Assembly (NCBI GenBank): GCA_947594025.1 | Contig: CANQDZ010000011.1 | Span: 1 to 40,849 of the forward strand | Origin: Candidatus Gastranaerophilales bacterium | GTDB lineage: Bacteria > Cyanobacteriota > Vampirovibrionia > Gastranaerophilales > Gastranaerophilaceae | Length of the DNA stretch: 40,849 nt | Reading direction: 5' to 3' | Shown here: positions 33,045-40,849 of the stretch, piece after piece | Numbering within the stretch: position 1 is the stretch's first letter | Layout of the letters: every line of letters starts with the position of its first letter | Translations under genes and position numbers: made by a program | Notes under the pieces: generated by a model | Databases searched by the model: none | Seen by the model: the letters and a program-made list of their open reading frames with translations, nothing else | Told to the model about the DNA's origin: nothing

Positions 33045-34388
33045 ATGAAAAATATCGCCTTAATACCTATTGATAACAGACCAATCTGCACAACTTTAAT
33101 TGAAGCGGTTTGTGCGGTTGATAAGGATATAAAACTTTTTATGCCGGATAGAAAATTGTTGGGCGACTTGAAAACCCCCTCTCGCAAGGAAGAAATTTTA
33201 ACATGGCTTAATGACATTAATGAAAAAATAGATTATTTAATAATTTCACTTGATACGATTGCCTATGGCGGGCTAATTACCTCAAGAAGATGTAATGACA
33301 GCTATAATGAAGTTATTAAAAGAATAAGAAAGCTTGAGCAAATTATTAAGAAAAAAAATTGCAAAACCTATGCTTTTTCAAGCATAATGAGAATTTCAAA
33401 CAATAATGTAAATGAAGAAGAAAAAGAATATTGGAATGTCTGGGGAAAAAAGATATTTGAATATTCTTACAATACACATAAAGCAAAAATTGAAAAAAAC
33501 AAAACGCCTTTCAAGCTTAATATCCCAAAAGAAATTTTAGACGATTATTTAAAAACAAGGGATAGAAATTTTAGCGTCAATAAATACTATTTAACTCTTT
33601 CCGATGTTTTTGACTATCTTGTATTTTCAAAAGATGACACGGGAAAATACGGCTTTAATGTTGAAGAAGCAAATATTTTAAGCGAAGAAATCAAAAAAAA
33701 TAATTTAAATGCAATAGTCAAAACAGGTGCGGATGAAATTCCCTTAAGCCTTTTATCAAGAGCTGTTACGGATAATAAAGATGTTAAAATAAGACCCGTC
33801 TTTCAAGAAGAAGACAGCACGGATAAAATTTCAAAATACGAGGATGTAACGGTTTTTAATTGCGTTAAAGACCAAATTGAACTAACGAGTGCAAAATACG
33901 GTCAAGATAAAGGTGATATAACCGCAATAATAAACAATTTTAAATGCGAACAAGGCGACCTTGTTTTAGGCGATTTAGTGAATAAATCAAGCTTTAAATT
34001 AGATAAAGCAAAAACACCGACCGTATACATTGATATAAATAACGCAAACGGGGCAGACGGTCACTTTGTAGATGAAATTTTAAATCTGGGATATTCAAGT
34101 AATTTATTTGGTTACGCCGGCTATAATACATCCGCAAACACAATAGGCTGTGCTTTATGTATGGCGCTTGTTAAATATTTTGCAAAAAACTATGATGATA
34201 ATGCCTTTAAAAAGCTTATTGCACTAAGACTTCTTGATGATTGGGCATACCAGTCGGATATAAGAAAATCCGATAAAAGTTTTAAGTCATACGAGAATAA
34301 AATAAATAAGTATTTAAATACGAATTACAAAAACATTGTCTATACAAGACCCTGGGGAAGAACTTTTGAAGTTGAAATAACTTTTTAA
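33045..34388 (+). CDS. DUF4127 family protein
   Basis: Matches the uncharacterised DUF4127 family. The 447 residues have the family's conserved blocks: ALIPIDNRPICTTLI at the N-terminus, DRKLLGDLKTPSRKEEILTW, YLIISLDTIAYGGLITSRR, YAFSSIMRIS, YLTLSDVFDYLVFSKDDTGK, AIVKTGADEIPLSLLSRAV, NGADGHFVDEILNLGYSSNL and GYAGYNTSANTIGCALC. It has no signal peptide or membrane segment in its N-terminus. The biochemical function is unknown to me. It is divergent from murF with a shared, overlapping promoter spacer and is probably leaderless. Its stop is adjacent to the prfA stop. Confidence 0.8.
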   Translation: MKNIALIPIDNRPICTTLIEAVCAVDKDIKLFMPDRKLLGDLKTPSRKEEILTWLNDINEKIDYLIISLDTIAYGGLITSRRCNDSYNEVIKRIRKLEQIIKKKNCKTYAFSSIMRISNNNVNEEEKEYWNVWGKKIFEYSYNTHKAKIEKNKTPFKLNIPKEILDDYLKTRDRNFSVNKYYLTLSDVFDYLVFSKDDTGKYGFNVEEANILSEEIKKNNLNAIVKTGADEIPLSLLSRAVTDNKDVKIRPVFQEEDSTDKISKYEDVTVFNCVKDQIELTSAKYGQDKGDITAIINNFKCEQGDLVLGDLVNKSSFKLDKAKTPTVYIDINNANGADGHFVDEILNLGYSSNLFGYAGYNTSANTIGCALCMALVKYFAKNYDDNAFKKLIALRLLDDWAYQSDIRKSDKSFKSYENKINKYLNTNYKNIVYTRPWGRTFEVEITF

Positions 34389-35468
34389 TTACTCTTGAGC
34401 CAATTTCTCAAGTTTTAATTTTTGGTCATATTCAATAAGCAGGTTGATAAGTTCATCAAGTTCACCCTCAATTACCGTCCAAACATTCAAGTTTTGACCT
34501 ATTCTATGGTCTGTAAGCCTGCCTTGAGGGAAGTTATATGTTCTAATTCTTTCTGACCTGTCTCCCGTTCCTACTTGAGAACGTCTAAGGTCGGTTACTT
34601 CTTGCATTTGTTTTTGAACTTCCATATCGTAAAGTTTTGCCTTTAAGATTTGAAGCGCTCTTTCCTTGTTTTGAAGCTGCGACCTTTCTTCCGTGCAAAA
34701 AATCATAATTCCTGAAGGTTTATGGAACACTCTTACCGCAGTTTCAACTTTGTTTACGTTTTGACCCCCTGCACCGCCTGACCTTGCAGTTGAAATTTCA
34801 AGATCTTCCGGTTTAAGTTCAACTTCAACATCATCAATTTCAGGCATAACCGCAACGGTTGCGGTAGATGTATGCACTCTGCCTTGTGATTCTGTTTGGG
34901 GGACTCTTTGAACCCTGTGAACGCCTGACTCGTATTTTAATTTTGAGTAGATGTTTTCACCCTTTACGGATATGATAACCTCGGATACACCGCCCGCTTC
35001 GCATTCATTTATTGATAAAACGGAGGTTTGCCAGCCTTGGTTGCTTGCATATCTTAAATACATTCTCATAAGGTCGCCCGCAAAAATGTTTGCCTCATCT
35101 CCGCCTGCGCCTCCCCTTATTTCAAGAATAATATCTTTATCGTCCATAGGGTCTTTAGGAAGAAGAAGAACCTTCATTTTTTCTTCATACATCGGAATTT
35201 TTTCTTCGTTTGAAGCAATTTCGTTTTGTAAAAATTCTCTCATTGAAGGGTCTTTTTCATCATGAAGCATAGCTTTCGCATCGGCAATTGCATCTTGAGC
35301 ATCCTTATAAAGCTTATATGTTTCAACGGTTTCTTCCATTGATTTTCTCTGTCTGGACAAATCTCTAAACTTTTCATAATCCTGAGCAGTTGCGGGATCA
35401 GACAGCATAATGCCCAATTCGATATATTTCTTCTCTATTTTTTGTATTTTTTCAAGCATATCGTTCAT
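34389..35468 (-). CDS. prfA: Peptide chain release factor 1
   Basis: Recognises UAA and UAG and triggers peptide release. The 359 residues start at the ATG at 35468 (MNDMLEKIQ), which overlaps the thyX stop. It has the coiled N-terminal domain 1, the PxT-type anticodon element ([19 protein letters not shown], which is RF1-like rather than the SPF of RF2), and the catalytic GGQ loop in [20 protein letters not shown]. The characteristic [20 protein letters not shown] is also present. It is in an rpmE-thyX-prfA cluster. prmC, the usual partner that methylates the GGQ glutamine, is not between them. Confidence 0.97.
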   Translation of the reverse strand: MNDMLEKIQKIEKKYIELGIMLSDPATAQDYEKFRDLSRQRKSMEETVETYKLYKDAQDAIADAKAMLHDEKDPSMREFLQNEIASNEEKIPMYEEKMKVLLLPKDPMDDKDIILEIRGGAGGDEANIFAGDLMRMYLRYASNQGWQTSVLSINECEAGGVSEVIISVKGENIYSKLKYESGVHRVQRVPQTESQGRVHTSTATVAVMPEIDDVEVELKPEDLEISTARSGGAGGQNVNKVETAVRVFHKPSGIMIFCTEERSQLQNKERALQILKAKLYDMEVQKQMQEVTDLRRSQVGTGDRSERIRTYNFPQGRLTDHRIGQNLNVWTVIEGELDELINLLIEYDQKLKLEKLAQE

Positions 35469-36154
35469 GACTTTTGTGGCATCCTTCCGCAAGATTTATC
35501 TTCATCACAAAAACCTAAGCGTTCACATTTTGGAACAAGGTGATTTTTAAGCCACGGTTCCGTCTTTAAGACTTCATCGCACATCTTTTTAACCATTGAG
35601 CGAATTTCGCTTTGCGCCCTTGTGCACAATCTTAGGTTTGCAAGATGAATAAGCTCTCTTAAGTTTAAGCTTGCAACGATTGAAGTTGAAATGCCGTTTG
35701 GAAGAACCGCTCTTGCATCTTCTCCTTTAATTCCGAGTTCAATAAGCCTTTGGTAAACGTCAGAAACATCTTTCATATAATTTTCATAAATTTCAAGTGC
35801 TTCTTTGTTGTTTTTTATAGCACTTGGCACAATGTAGTCAATTTCTCCTTTTTCTTTCACGTATCTTTGTGATTTTTGAGAAAAAGACATATGTCTGTGA
35901 CGTACAAGCTGGTGTGTACAAGCACGAGAAACATGCGAAATTGCAAAAGTCAGCTGAATGTGTTCAATAGTAGAATAATGACCTGAACTTATAACTCTTT
36001 CAATGAGTTCAAGCATTTTTGACTCATCCGGTGCATCATCAAAAATTTCCGATGGAAGTTTTGCGCTGTAACAGGTTTTACAAGCCGTATAAATTGTTCT
36101 TAACATGTTTTCAGGTTTTGCAATTAACCTGACACACTGCTCTTTTTCGCTCAT
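35465..36154 (-). CDS. thyX: Flavin-dependent thymidylate synthase ThyX
   Basis: Makes dTMP from dUMP with methylene-tetrahydrofolate and FADH2. The 229-residue protein carries the ThyX motif [14 protein letters not shown] (canonical RHRxxS), [20 protein letters not shown] and the C-terminal [20 protein letters not shown] plus [11 protein letters not shown]. The start at 36154 has a GGGAGG Shine-Dalgarno. It lies between rpmE and prfA. The presence of ThyX suggests ThyA may be missing from the genome. Confidence 0.97.
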   Translation of the reverse strand: MSEKEQCVRLIAKPENMLRTIYTACKTCYSAKLPSEIFDDAPDESKMLELIERVISSGHYSTIEHIQLTFAISHVSRACTHQLVRHRHMSFSQKSQRYVKEKGEIDYIVPSAIKNNKEALEIYENYMKDVSDVYQRLIELGIKGEDARAVLPNGISTSIVASLNLRELIHLANLRLCTRAQSEIRSMVKKMCDEVLKTEPWLKNHLVPKCERLGFCDEDKSCGRMPQKS

Positions 36155-36198
36155 AAAACCTCCCCTGTTATTATAAAACACCCAAATTTAAGCAAAAA

Positions 36199-36402
36199 CT
36201 ATTTTTTTTGCTCGTAACGTTTTTTAAATCTTTCAACTCTGCCTTCAGAGTCAAGGATTTTTTGGTTTCCTGTGTAAAAGGGGTGACAAGCGTTGCAGAT
36301 TTCAACAGTGATATCTTCTTGTACTGAGCCTGTTTCAATTTCATTACCGCATACGCATTTTATTTTACATTTTTTGTAATCAGGATGAATATCTTTTTTC
36401 AT
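36199..36402 (-). CDS. rpmE: 50S ribosomal protein L31
   Basis: A small ribosomal protein of 67 residues from the ATG at 36402; a GAGG Shine-Dalgarno lies six bases upstream. It has the zinc-binding Cys of type A L31 ([14 protein letters not shown] and [15 protein letters not shown]). The C-terminal FKKRYEQKK is typical. It is followed after about 45 bp by thyX and is divergent from hydG. Confidence 0.95.
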   Translation of the reverse strand: MKKDIHPDYKKCKIKCVCGNEIETGSVQEDITVEICNACHPFYTGNQKILDSEGRVERFKKRYEQKK

Positions 36403-36501
36403 TTTATACCTCATAAATTGTCTGCTTGAGTAGATTATATTCCGCTAAAAATATAATTTCAAGTAATTATTAAATAGTTCGCCCAAAGATAAATTTTGGA
36501 A

Positions 36502-36530
36502 TTGACATTTATTTTTATTGGACGCAAAAT
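36502..36530 (+). promoter_or_regulatory. Putative promoter of hydG
   Basis: TTGACA (36502-36507), a consensus -35, then a 17-base spacer and CAAAAT (36525-36530). Transcription would begin about 13 bases before the ATG at 36550. No clear Shine-Dalgarno is visible. The position rules against the earlier in-frame ATG at 36496. Confidence 0.5.
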
Positions 36531-36549
36531 AATCTTGGGTAAACAAAAA

Positions 36550-37974
36550 ATGTACAACGTAAAATCTGCAAAAGCTGAAGAATTTATATCACATCAAGAA
36601 GTTGAAGATACTCTTAAATATGCTGATGAGAACAAAAACAACCTTGAACTTATAGATGAAATCTTAAATAAAGCACGTAAAGAAAAAGGGTTAACTCATA
36701 GAGAAGCAAGTGTTCTGCTTGCTTGTGAAAATGAAGAAAAAAATAAGGAAATATTTGAGCTTGCCAACAAAATAAAAAATGATTTTTACGGAAACAGAAT
36801 TGTTTTATTTGCCCCCCTGTATCTTTCAAATTATTGTGTAAACGGCTGTATATATTGTCCTTATCACCATCAAAATAAGCATATCCCGAGAAAGAAAATG
36901 ACTCAGGAGGAAATTAAAAGAGAAGTTATTGCTCTGCAGGATATGGGACATAAAAGAATTGCGGTTGAATCGGGTGAAGACCCCGTAAACAATCCCATTG
37001 AATATATTTTAAATTCCATTAAGACTATATATTCAATTCATCATAAAAATGGTGCAATAAGACGCGTTAATGTAAATATTGCGGCTACAACGGTTGAAAA
37101 TTACAAAAAACTGCATGAAGCGGGGATTGGGACATACATTTTATTTCAAGAAACGTATCACAAAGAAAGTTACGAAAAACTCCACCCGACGGGACCTAAA
37201 CATAACTATGCATACCATACGGAAGCTATGGACAGAGCTATGCAGGGGGGAATTGATGATGTCGGACTCGGTGTATTATTCGGGCTTGAAATGTACAAAT
37301 ACGAATTTGCCGCTCTTTTAATGCATGCGGAACATCTTGAAGCGGTTTACGGGGTTGGTCCTCATACAATAAGCGTTCCGAGAATTAAAAAAGCGGATGA
37401 CATTGATCCGAGTACTTTTGATAACGGAATAAGCGATGAAATATTCTATAAACTTATTGCCTGCATTAGAATTGCCGTTCCCTATACAGGTATGATAATT
37501 TCAACACGGGAATCAAAAGAGGTAAGAGAGCGGGCTTTACACCTTGGAATATCTCAAGTATCAGGCGGTTCTAAAACAAGTGTCGGCGGATATGATTCAA
37601 GCATTGATGAAGATGAAGCCGAAGAATCGGCACAATTTGATGTATCAGACAGAAGAACCCTTGATGAAGTTATAAAATGGCTGATTGATACAGGCTTCGT
37701 GCCCAGTTTTTGTACTGCATGTTACAGGGAAGGAAGAACGGGCGACAGATTTATGGAAATATGCAAAAATAAGCAAATTTTAAACTGCTGTCATCCAAAT
37801 GCCTTAATTACCCTAAAAGAATATCTTGAAGATTACGCAAAGCCCGAAACAAAAGAAGCAGGCAGCAGAAAAATTCAAGAAGAATTGGGCAGGATTGAAA
37901 ATAATGCCGTTAAAAACAAAACCGAAGAATACTTAAAAGAAATTGAAAAAGGCGCAAGAGATTTCAGGTTTTAG
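36550..37974 (+). CDS. hydG: [FeFe]-hydrogenase H-cluster maturase HydG
   Basis: A radical-SAM tyrosine lyase that makes the CO and CN ligands of the [FeFe]-hydrogenase active site. The 474 residues begin at the ATG at 36550. The SAM-cluster motif is C96-x3-C100-x2-C103 (YCVNGCIYCPYHHQNK), and the barrel includes RIAVESGEDPVNNP. The C-terminus carries the HydG-specific second-cluster motif C388-x2-C391-x22-C414 (FCTACYREGRTGDRFM, then NCCHPNALITLKEYLEDYA). This motif distinguishes HydG from ThiH. No hydE, hydF or hydA is found in the window. A conserved -35 lies just upstream. It is convergent with the LOG-family gene with two bases between. Confidence 0.95.
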   Translation: MYNVKSAKAEEFISHQEVEDTLKYADENKNNLELIDEILNKARKEKGLTHREASVLLACENEEKNKEIFELANKIKNDFYGNRIVLFAPLYLSNYCVNGCIYCPYHHQNKHIPRKKMTQEEIKREVIALQDMGHKRIAVESGEDPVNNPIEYILNSIKTIYSIHHKNGAIRRVNVNIAATTVENYKKLHEAGIGTYILFQETYHKESYEKLHPTGPKHNYAYHTEAMDRAMQGGIDDVGLGVLFGLEMYKYEFAALLMHAEHLEAVYGVGPHTISVPRIKKADDIDPSTFDNGISDEIFYKLIACIRIAVPYTGMIISTRESKEVRERALHLGISQVSGGSKTSVGGYDSSIDEDEAEESAQFDVSDRRTLDEVIKWLIDTGFVPSFCTACYREGRTGDRFMEICKNKQILNCCHPNALITLKEYLEDYAKPETKEAGSRKIQEELGRIENNAVKNKTEEYLKEIEKGARDFRF

Positions 37975-37976
37975 AT

Positions 37977-38564
37977 TTATCTTGCATAAATATCCGCTTT
38001 GTTTATTTCTTTTTCAGGTTCTTTATAATTAACTAAGTAATTAATTGCGTCTTCAGGCGTATTTGCAACGTAATAAATAGTTTTTGAAAGCTTATTTGCA
38101 AATTTATGCTCAATTAAATCATCAAAAAATTTAAGTAAATTATTATATAAATTATTTGTGTTTAAAATGATAATTGCCTTTTTATTGTAGCCTAATTGTT
38201 TTTGCACAATCATTTCGGATAATTCTTCAAGCGTCCCAAATCCGCCCGCAAGAGCAATAACCGCATCAGATAATTTATCCATTTTTTCTTTTCTGCTTCT
38301 CATGCAAGGAGTTATAATAAGCTCATTGCAATATTTTGAATTTGTAGACATATTGTTAAGTTTTTCAGGCATGACGCCTATAATATATCCGCCGTTATTT
38401 TTAGCTTCATTTGCGCAAGCCCACATTGAACCGAATTTGCTTCCTCCGTAAACAATGTTAAAACCGTTTTGGGCAAGCAATCTTCCCAGCTCGCTTGCAT
38501 CTTGATAGAATTTTTCATCAAGATAATCCGATGATGAAGCAAAAACGCAGACATTTTTTATCAT
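37977..38564 (-). CDS. LOG family protein (nucleotide 5'-monophosphate phosphoribohydrolase-like)
   Basis: A 195-residue lysine-decarboxylase-like (LOG) protein. Such enzymes cleave nucleoside monophosphates to free base and ribose phosphate. The fold landmarks are VCVFASSSDYLDEKFYQDA, IVYGGSKFGSMWACANEA, CMRSRKEKMDKLSDAVIAL and AGGFGTLEELSEMIVQKQLG. The catalytic motif normally reads PGGxGTxxE; here it is AGGFGTLEE (residues 106-114), with Ala for Pro but the Gly-Gly, Thr and Glu retained. The Arg residues of MRSRK are present. It starts one base after the AGCS stop and is translated with it. Confidence 0.85.
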   Translation of the reverse strand: MIKNVCVFASSSDYLDEKFYQDASELGRLLAQNGFNIVYGGSKFGSMWACANEAKNNGGYIIGVMPEKLNNMSTNSKYCNELIITPCMRSRKEKMDKLSDAVIALAGGFGTLEELSEMIVQKQLGYNKKAIIILNTNNLYNNLLKFFDDLIEHKFANKLSKTIYYVANTPEDAINYLVNYKEPEKEINKADIYAR

Positions 38565-38565
38565 T

Positions 38566-39912
38566 TTATTTTCCTTTTTTAATTCTTCTAAAGTATAGTT
38601 TTGTTTCTCTTATAACAACACCTGACAAAAATAAAAGCGCAATAAGATTAGGAATTGCCATAAGTCCGTTTACAATATCGGCTAATATCCATATGAGGTC
38701 AAGTTTTAAGAAAACTCCGAGTGCAATAAGAGCTATAAATATTACTCTGTAAATTTTTATACTTTTTACTCCGAAAAGGTACACGCAAGCCCTTTCGCCG
38801 TAATAATTCCAGCCGAGAATTGTGGTAAAAGCAAAAAGCACAAGAGAAATTGCGAGAACAATATTTCCAAAATACCCCATATTACTTACAAATGCGTCAC
38901 TTACCATTAAGGCGCCGTTTAAATCACCCCGCCAAACATTTGTGGTAACTATTATAAGCCCTGTCATAATACAAATAATTATCGTAACAAAAACTCCTAT
39001 CATAGAGATAAGCCCTTGCTCTGCAGCGTAATTTGTTTTTGCTGCAGCAGATACAATGGGTGCGGAACCAAGACCCGCTTCATTTGAAAAAATTCCTCTC
39101 GCAATACCGCTTTGTATCGCAACTAAAACAGTGCTTCCCACAAATCCTCCCGCAGCGGCAGAGCCCGTAAATGCGTTATTAATAATTAAATTAATTGCCG
39201 GCAATATATTTTGGTGATTGTTAAATATAATAAAAATAGCACTTAAAAAATAAATAAATGCCATAAATGGTATAAGTTTTGAGGCAACTACCGAAATATT
39301 TTTCAGACCGCCAAAGATAATTGTACCTACGATACCCGATAATACAATACAGGTGACAATCTTTGGAATTTCAAAAGTTATGCTTAAGCTGTCAGATATT
39401 GCATTTACCTGAGGAAATGTGCCAATTCCGAGACATGCAACAAGAATTGTTGCAATTGCAAAGAAAATGGCCAAAAAATTATATTTTTCGCCCATTCCGT
39501 TTTTTATGTAATACATTGGTCCGCCGGCAATTTCGCCATTTTTATCAATTGAGCGGTATCTGATTGCAAGAACACCCTCTGCATATTTTGTTGCCATTCC
39601 GAAAAATCCTGCAATGCACATCCAAAATATTGCTCCGGGTCCTCCCATTTTAATGGCGGTTGCAACCCCCACAATACTCCCCGTTCCTATTGTTGCAGCA
39701 AGCGCAACGCATAAAGATTTAAAACTGGAAACGTCGCCTTGTCCTTCGTTTTCAGCCTTAATTGTCAGCCTTAAAGCTCTTTTTAAATTGAATATCTGTA
39801 AAAAATTAAGCCTGACGCTTAAATATATGCCTACACTCATTAAAAATATTATTAAGGGTAATCCCCATATAAAAGAATCTATCTTTGTTAAATACTGAAG
39901 GCATAATTCCAT
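38566..39912 (-). CDS. Sodium:amino acid symporter of the AGCS family
   Basis: A 448-residue inner-membrane symporter, the second AGCS gene in the window and of normal family length. It shows LAATIGTGSIVGVATA followed by IKMGGPGAIFWM, KYAEGVLAIRYR, GGPMYYIKNGMG, SNEAGLGSAPIVSAAAK and FTTILGWNYYGERACVYLFG. The substrate is probably alanine or glycine. An extended -10 (TGA-TAAAAT, hexamer 39924-39919) lies six bases before the ATG and there is no Shine-Dalgarno. It forms an operon with the LOG gene downstream (1-bp gap). It is divergent from the small exporter gene, sharing an 11-bp inverted repeat. Confidence 0.93.
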   Translation of the reverse strand: MELCLQYLTKIDSFIWGLPLIIFLMSVGIYLSVRLNFLQIFNLKRALRLTIKAENEGQGDVSSFKSLCVALAATIGTGSIVGVATAIKMGGPGAIFWMCIAGFFGMATKYAEGVLAIRYRSIDKNGEIAGGPMYYIKNGMGEKYNFLAIFFAIATILVACLGIGTFPQVNAISDSLSITFEIPKIVTCIVLSGIVGTIIFGGLKNISVVASKLIPFMAFIYFLSAIFIIFNNHQNILPAINLIINNAFTGSAAAGGFVGSTVLVAIQSGIARGIFSNEAGLGSAPIVSAAAKTNYAAEQGLISMIGVFVTIIICIMTGLIIVTTNVWRGDLNGALMVSDAFVSNMGYFGNIVLAISLVLFAFTTILGWNYYGERACVYLFGVKSIKIYRVIFIALIALGVFLKLDLIWILADIVNGLMAIPNLIALLFLSGVVIRETKLYFRRIKKGK

Positions 39913-39917
39913 AAAAA

Positions 39918-39949
39918 AATTTTATCATAAATATTTTAATGATAAAATT
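39918..39949. promoter_or_regulatory. 11-bp inverted repeat with divergent -10 elements
   Basis: AATTTTATCAT (39918-39928) and ATGATAAAATT (39939-39949) are perfect reverse complements with a 10-base centre. The leftward -10 (TGA-TAAAAT) for the AGCS symporter lies within it, and a rightward mirror copy can serve the exporter gene. Such symmetry could be two mirror-image -10 boxes or an operator for a dimeric regulator. Confidence 0.55.
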
Positions 39950-39976
39950 ATGTTTATTATAAATAACGGGCAAAAA

Positions 39977-40291
39977 ATGGGTTGGTTATATTTATTAACA
40001 GCATCTGTATTTGAAGTGGGCTGGCCGTTAGGGTTAAAACTTGCGGATACGGCAGAATACAAACTTGTGTGGGTTTTGTTTGCAATTATTTCAATGGCAT
40101 TAAGCGGGTACTTTTTATTTTTAGCTCAAAAACAAATACCCATAGGAACAGCCTATGCCGTTTGGACAGGAATTGGAATGCTCGGGACTTTTGTTTTGGG
40201 TGCAGTTTTATTCCATGACACGGTAAATACAGTTAAGTCTATAGGTGTTGTTCTAATATTATCAGGAATTATAATTTTAAAACTTAATTAA
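39977..40291 (+). CDS. Small multidrug resistance family protein, Gdx/SugE-like exporter
   Basis: A 104-residue four-helix exporter of the SMR family. The proton-coupled Glu is at residue 13 (SVFEVGWPLGLK). The helix-3 signature IPIGTAYAVWTGIGMLGTFV is that of the Gdx/SugE guanidinium branch, rather than the EmrE-type multidrug branch. A start at 39977 (MGWLYLL) fits the family; the ATG at 39950 would add nine residues and lies too close to the -10. The guanidinium substrate is inferred from the subgroup. A guanidine-I riboswitch could not fit in the short upstream spacer. It is divergent from the AGCS symporter. Confidence 0.9.
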   Translation: MGWLYLLTASVFEVGWPLGLKLADTAEYKLVWVLFAIISMALSGYFLFLAQKQIPIGTAYAVWTGIGMLGTFVLGAVLFHDTVNTVKSIGVVLILSGIIILKLN

Positions 40292-40313
40292 TTTTCGTTT
40301 TAAAATAGGATAT

Positions 40314-40640
40314 TTACTTTTTAAGAATTACTTTTATTGTTCTGTATACGAGCCGCAATTTTTCATCATCCTTCTTAATTGAAGAAATGTCTTGAATAAG
40401 CTCGCTTGCAAGGTCATCATTATCCTGCATATATTCAACATCAAATAATTCTGAAGGCGTTATTTTCATAACCTCAATAATTTTATCAAGAGTTTTTGAA
40501 GTTAGGAAATTTTCTCCGCATTCAATTCCGGATAAAGTTCTCTGAGATATATTTAACAACTCGGCTAAATGTTCTTGACTGTAACCTCTTGCCCTTCTGC
40601 GTTCTTTTATTTTTTTACCTAACAATTTTTTTATATTCAT
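40314..40640 (-). CDS. XRE-family helix-turn-helix regulator
   Basis: A 108-residue transcriptional regulator. The HTH_3 domain spans about residues 8-62 (IKERRRARGYSQEHLAELLN, then ISQRTLSGIECGENFLTSKT). The C-terminal helical tail (ELIQDISSIKKDDEKLRLVY) probably supports dimerisation. I chose the ATG at 40640 (MNIKKLLGKK) over an upstream one. A TATACT box (40653-40648) lies seven bases before it with no Shine-Dalgarno. It is convergent with the exporter gene. Its target is unknown, and direct ATGAAG repeats in the upstream DNA could be its operator. Confidence 0.88.
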   Translation of the reverse strand: MNIKKLLGKKIKERRRARGYSQEHLAELLNISQRTLSGIECGENFLTSKTLDKIIEVMKITPSELFDVEYMQDNDDLASELIQDISSIKKDDEKLRLVYRTIKVILKK

Positions 40641-40849
40641 ATATTTTAGTATAAACTCATTTAAAATCAAATTTAATGAAATTTAATCGGTTATTTTATT
40701 ATATTATGAAGCAATATATCATAATTTTTATTAATTTTCATGAAGGGATATAGAGGTTTTATTTCTAGTATTTGTTAAGTTTTATGAAGCTATAAAGAAG
40801 CTTTATCTCTTGTTTTTTTCGTTTTTTTATATTTTGTCTCTTATTTTTT
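40641..40849. other. A+T-rich tail with ATGAAG direct repeats and a hairpin candidate
   Basis: The stretch holds no gene that I can support before the window ends. Three ATGAAG-xx-ATA-like direct repeats begin at 40706, 40740 and 40784. A small hairpin (ATAAAG, AAG loop, CTTTAT) lies in this tail near 40792-40806, followed by a T run, and may be a weak terminator for rightward transcription. Confidence 0.4.

Noticed and set aside
39913-39976. A guanidine riboswitch for the Gdx-like exporter
   Set aside because: The spacer is too short and A+T-rich to hold the structured element, and its bases are accounted for by two promoters.
39950-39976. An earlier ATG for the exporter gene
   Set aside because: It would add nine residues not seen in the family and lies one base from the -10-like sequence, so the ATG at 39977 is preferred.

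Overview
The window looks like a piece of chromosome from a low-G+C (about one third G+C by eye), anaerobic or fermentative bacterium. It encodes the [FeFe]-hydrogenase maturase HydG, the flavin-dependent thymidylate synthase ThyX, two sodium/alanine-type (AGCS) symporters, a DciA-type helicase-loader candidate, OmpR- and NarL-type response regulators without a kinase, and a pilin-like protein ending in a GW-x-MKY motif. This mix, together with the codon and base usage, is most like the non-photosynthetic gut relatives of cyanobacteria (Melainabacteria/Gastranaerophilales). That placement is inference from gene content only. Genes use the standard bacterial code and are packed very tightly, with many 1-20 base overlaps. 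The one exception is a 2.3-kb gene-free block.

Layout. (1) 1-8.8 kb: the 5' part of aspS is divergent from metK, which abuts a dciA-like gene. Convergent to these lie secA, an oligopeptide-type ABC ATPase, an acyl-CoA dehydratase-activase-like protein, and the rplJ-rplL operon with a recognisable L10 leader, an attenuator hairpin and a terminator. (2) 8.9-12.8 kb: a sigma factor, aroA and an OmpR-family regulator form one tight operon, facing an FAD oxidoreductase. (3) 12.8-16 kb: a pilin-like gene, then about 2.3 kb of extremely A+T-rich DNA with inverted copies of a 23-24 bp motif, other inverted repeats and a 7-bp tandem repeat. (4) 16-24.7 kb: a NarL-type regulator, a long-chain acyl-CoA (or acyl-ACP) synthetase, two unrecognised proteins, a Xer-type recombinase, an AGCS symporter with a LysM membrane protein, engB with a small upstream gene, and speE. 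(5) 24.7-33 kb: a cell-wall and division operon murF-mraY-murD-ftsW-murG followed by folC and ffh. (6) 33-40.8 kb: a DUF4127 protein, rpmE-thyX-prfA, hydG, a LOG-family protein with a second AGCS symporter, a Gdx/SugE-type exporter and an XRE regulator.

Much of the content is housekeeping: translation (aspS, rplJL, rpmE, prfA), protein export (secA, ffh), peptidoglycan synthesis, and one-carbon/aromatic/polyamine metabolism (metK, folC, thyX, aroA, speE). Two features stand out. The first is the A+T-rich repeat block. The second is a recurring start-site architecture: at nine genes a -10 box sits exactly 6-7 bases before the start codon with no Shine-Dalgarno, which predicts leaderless mRNAs. 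The clearest case is a 44-bp murF/DUF4127 spacer in which the two divergent promoters overlap symmetrically. I did not find a CRISPR array, prophage, insertion sequence, rRNA or tRNA.
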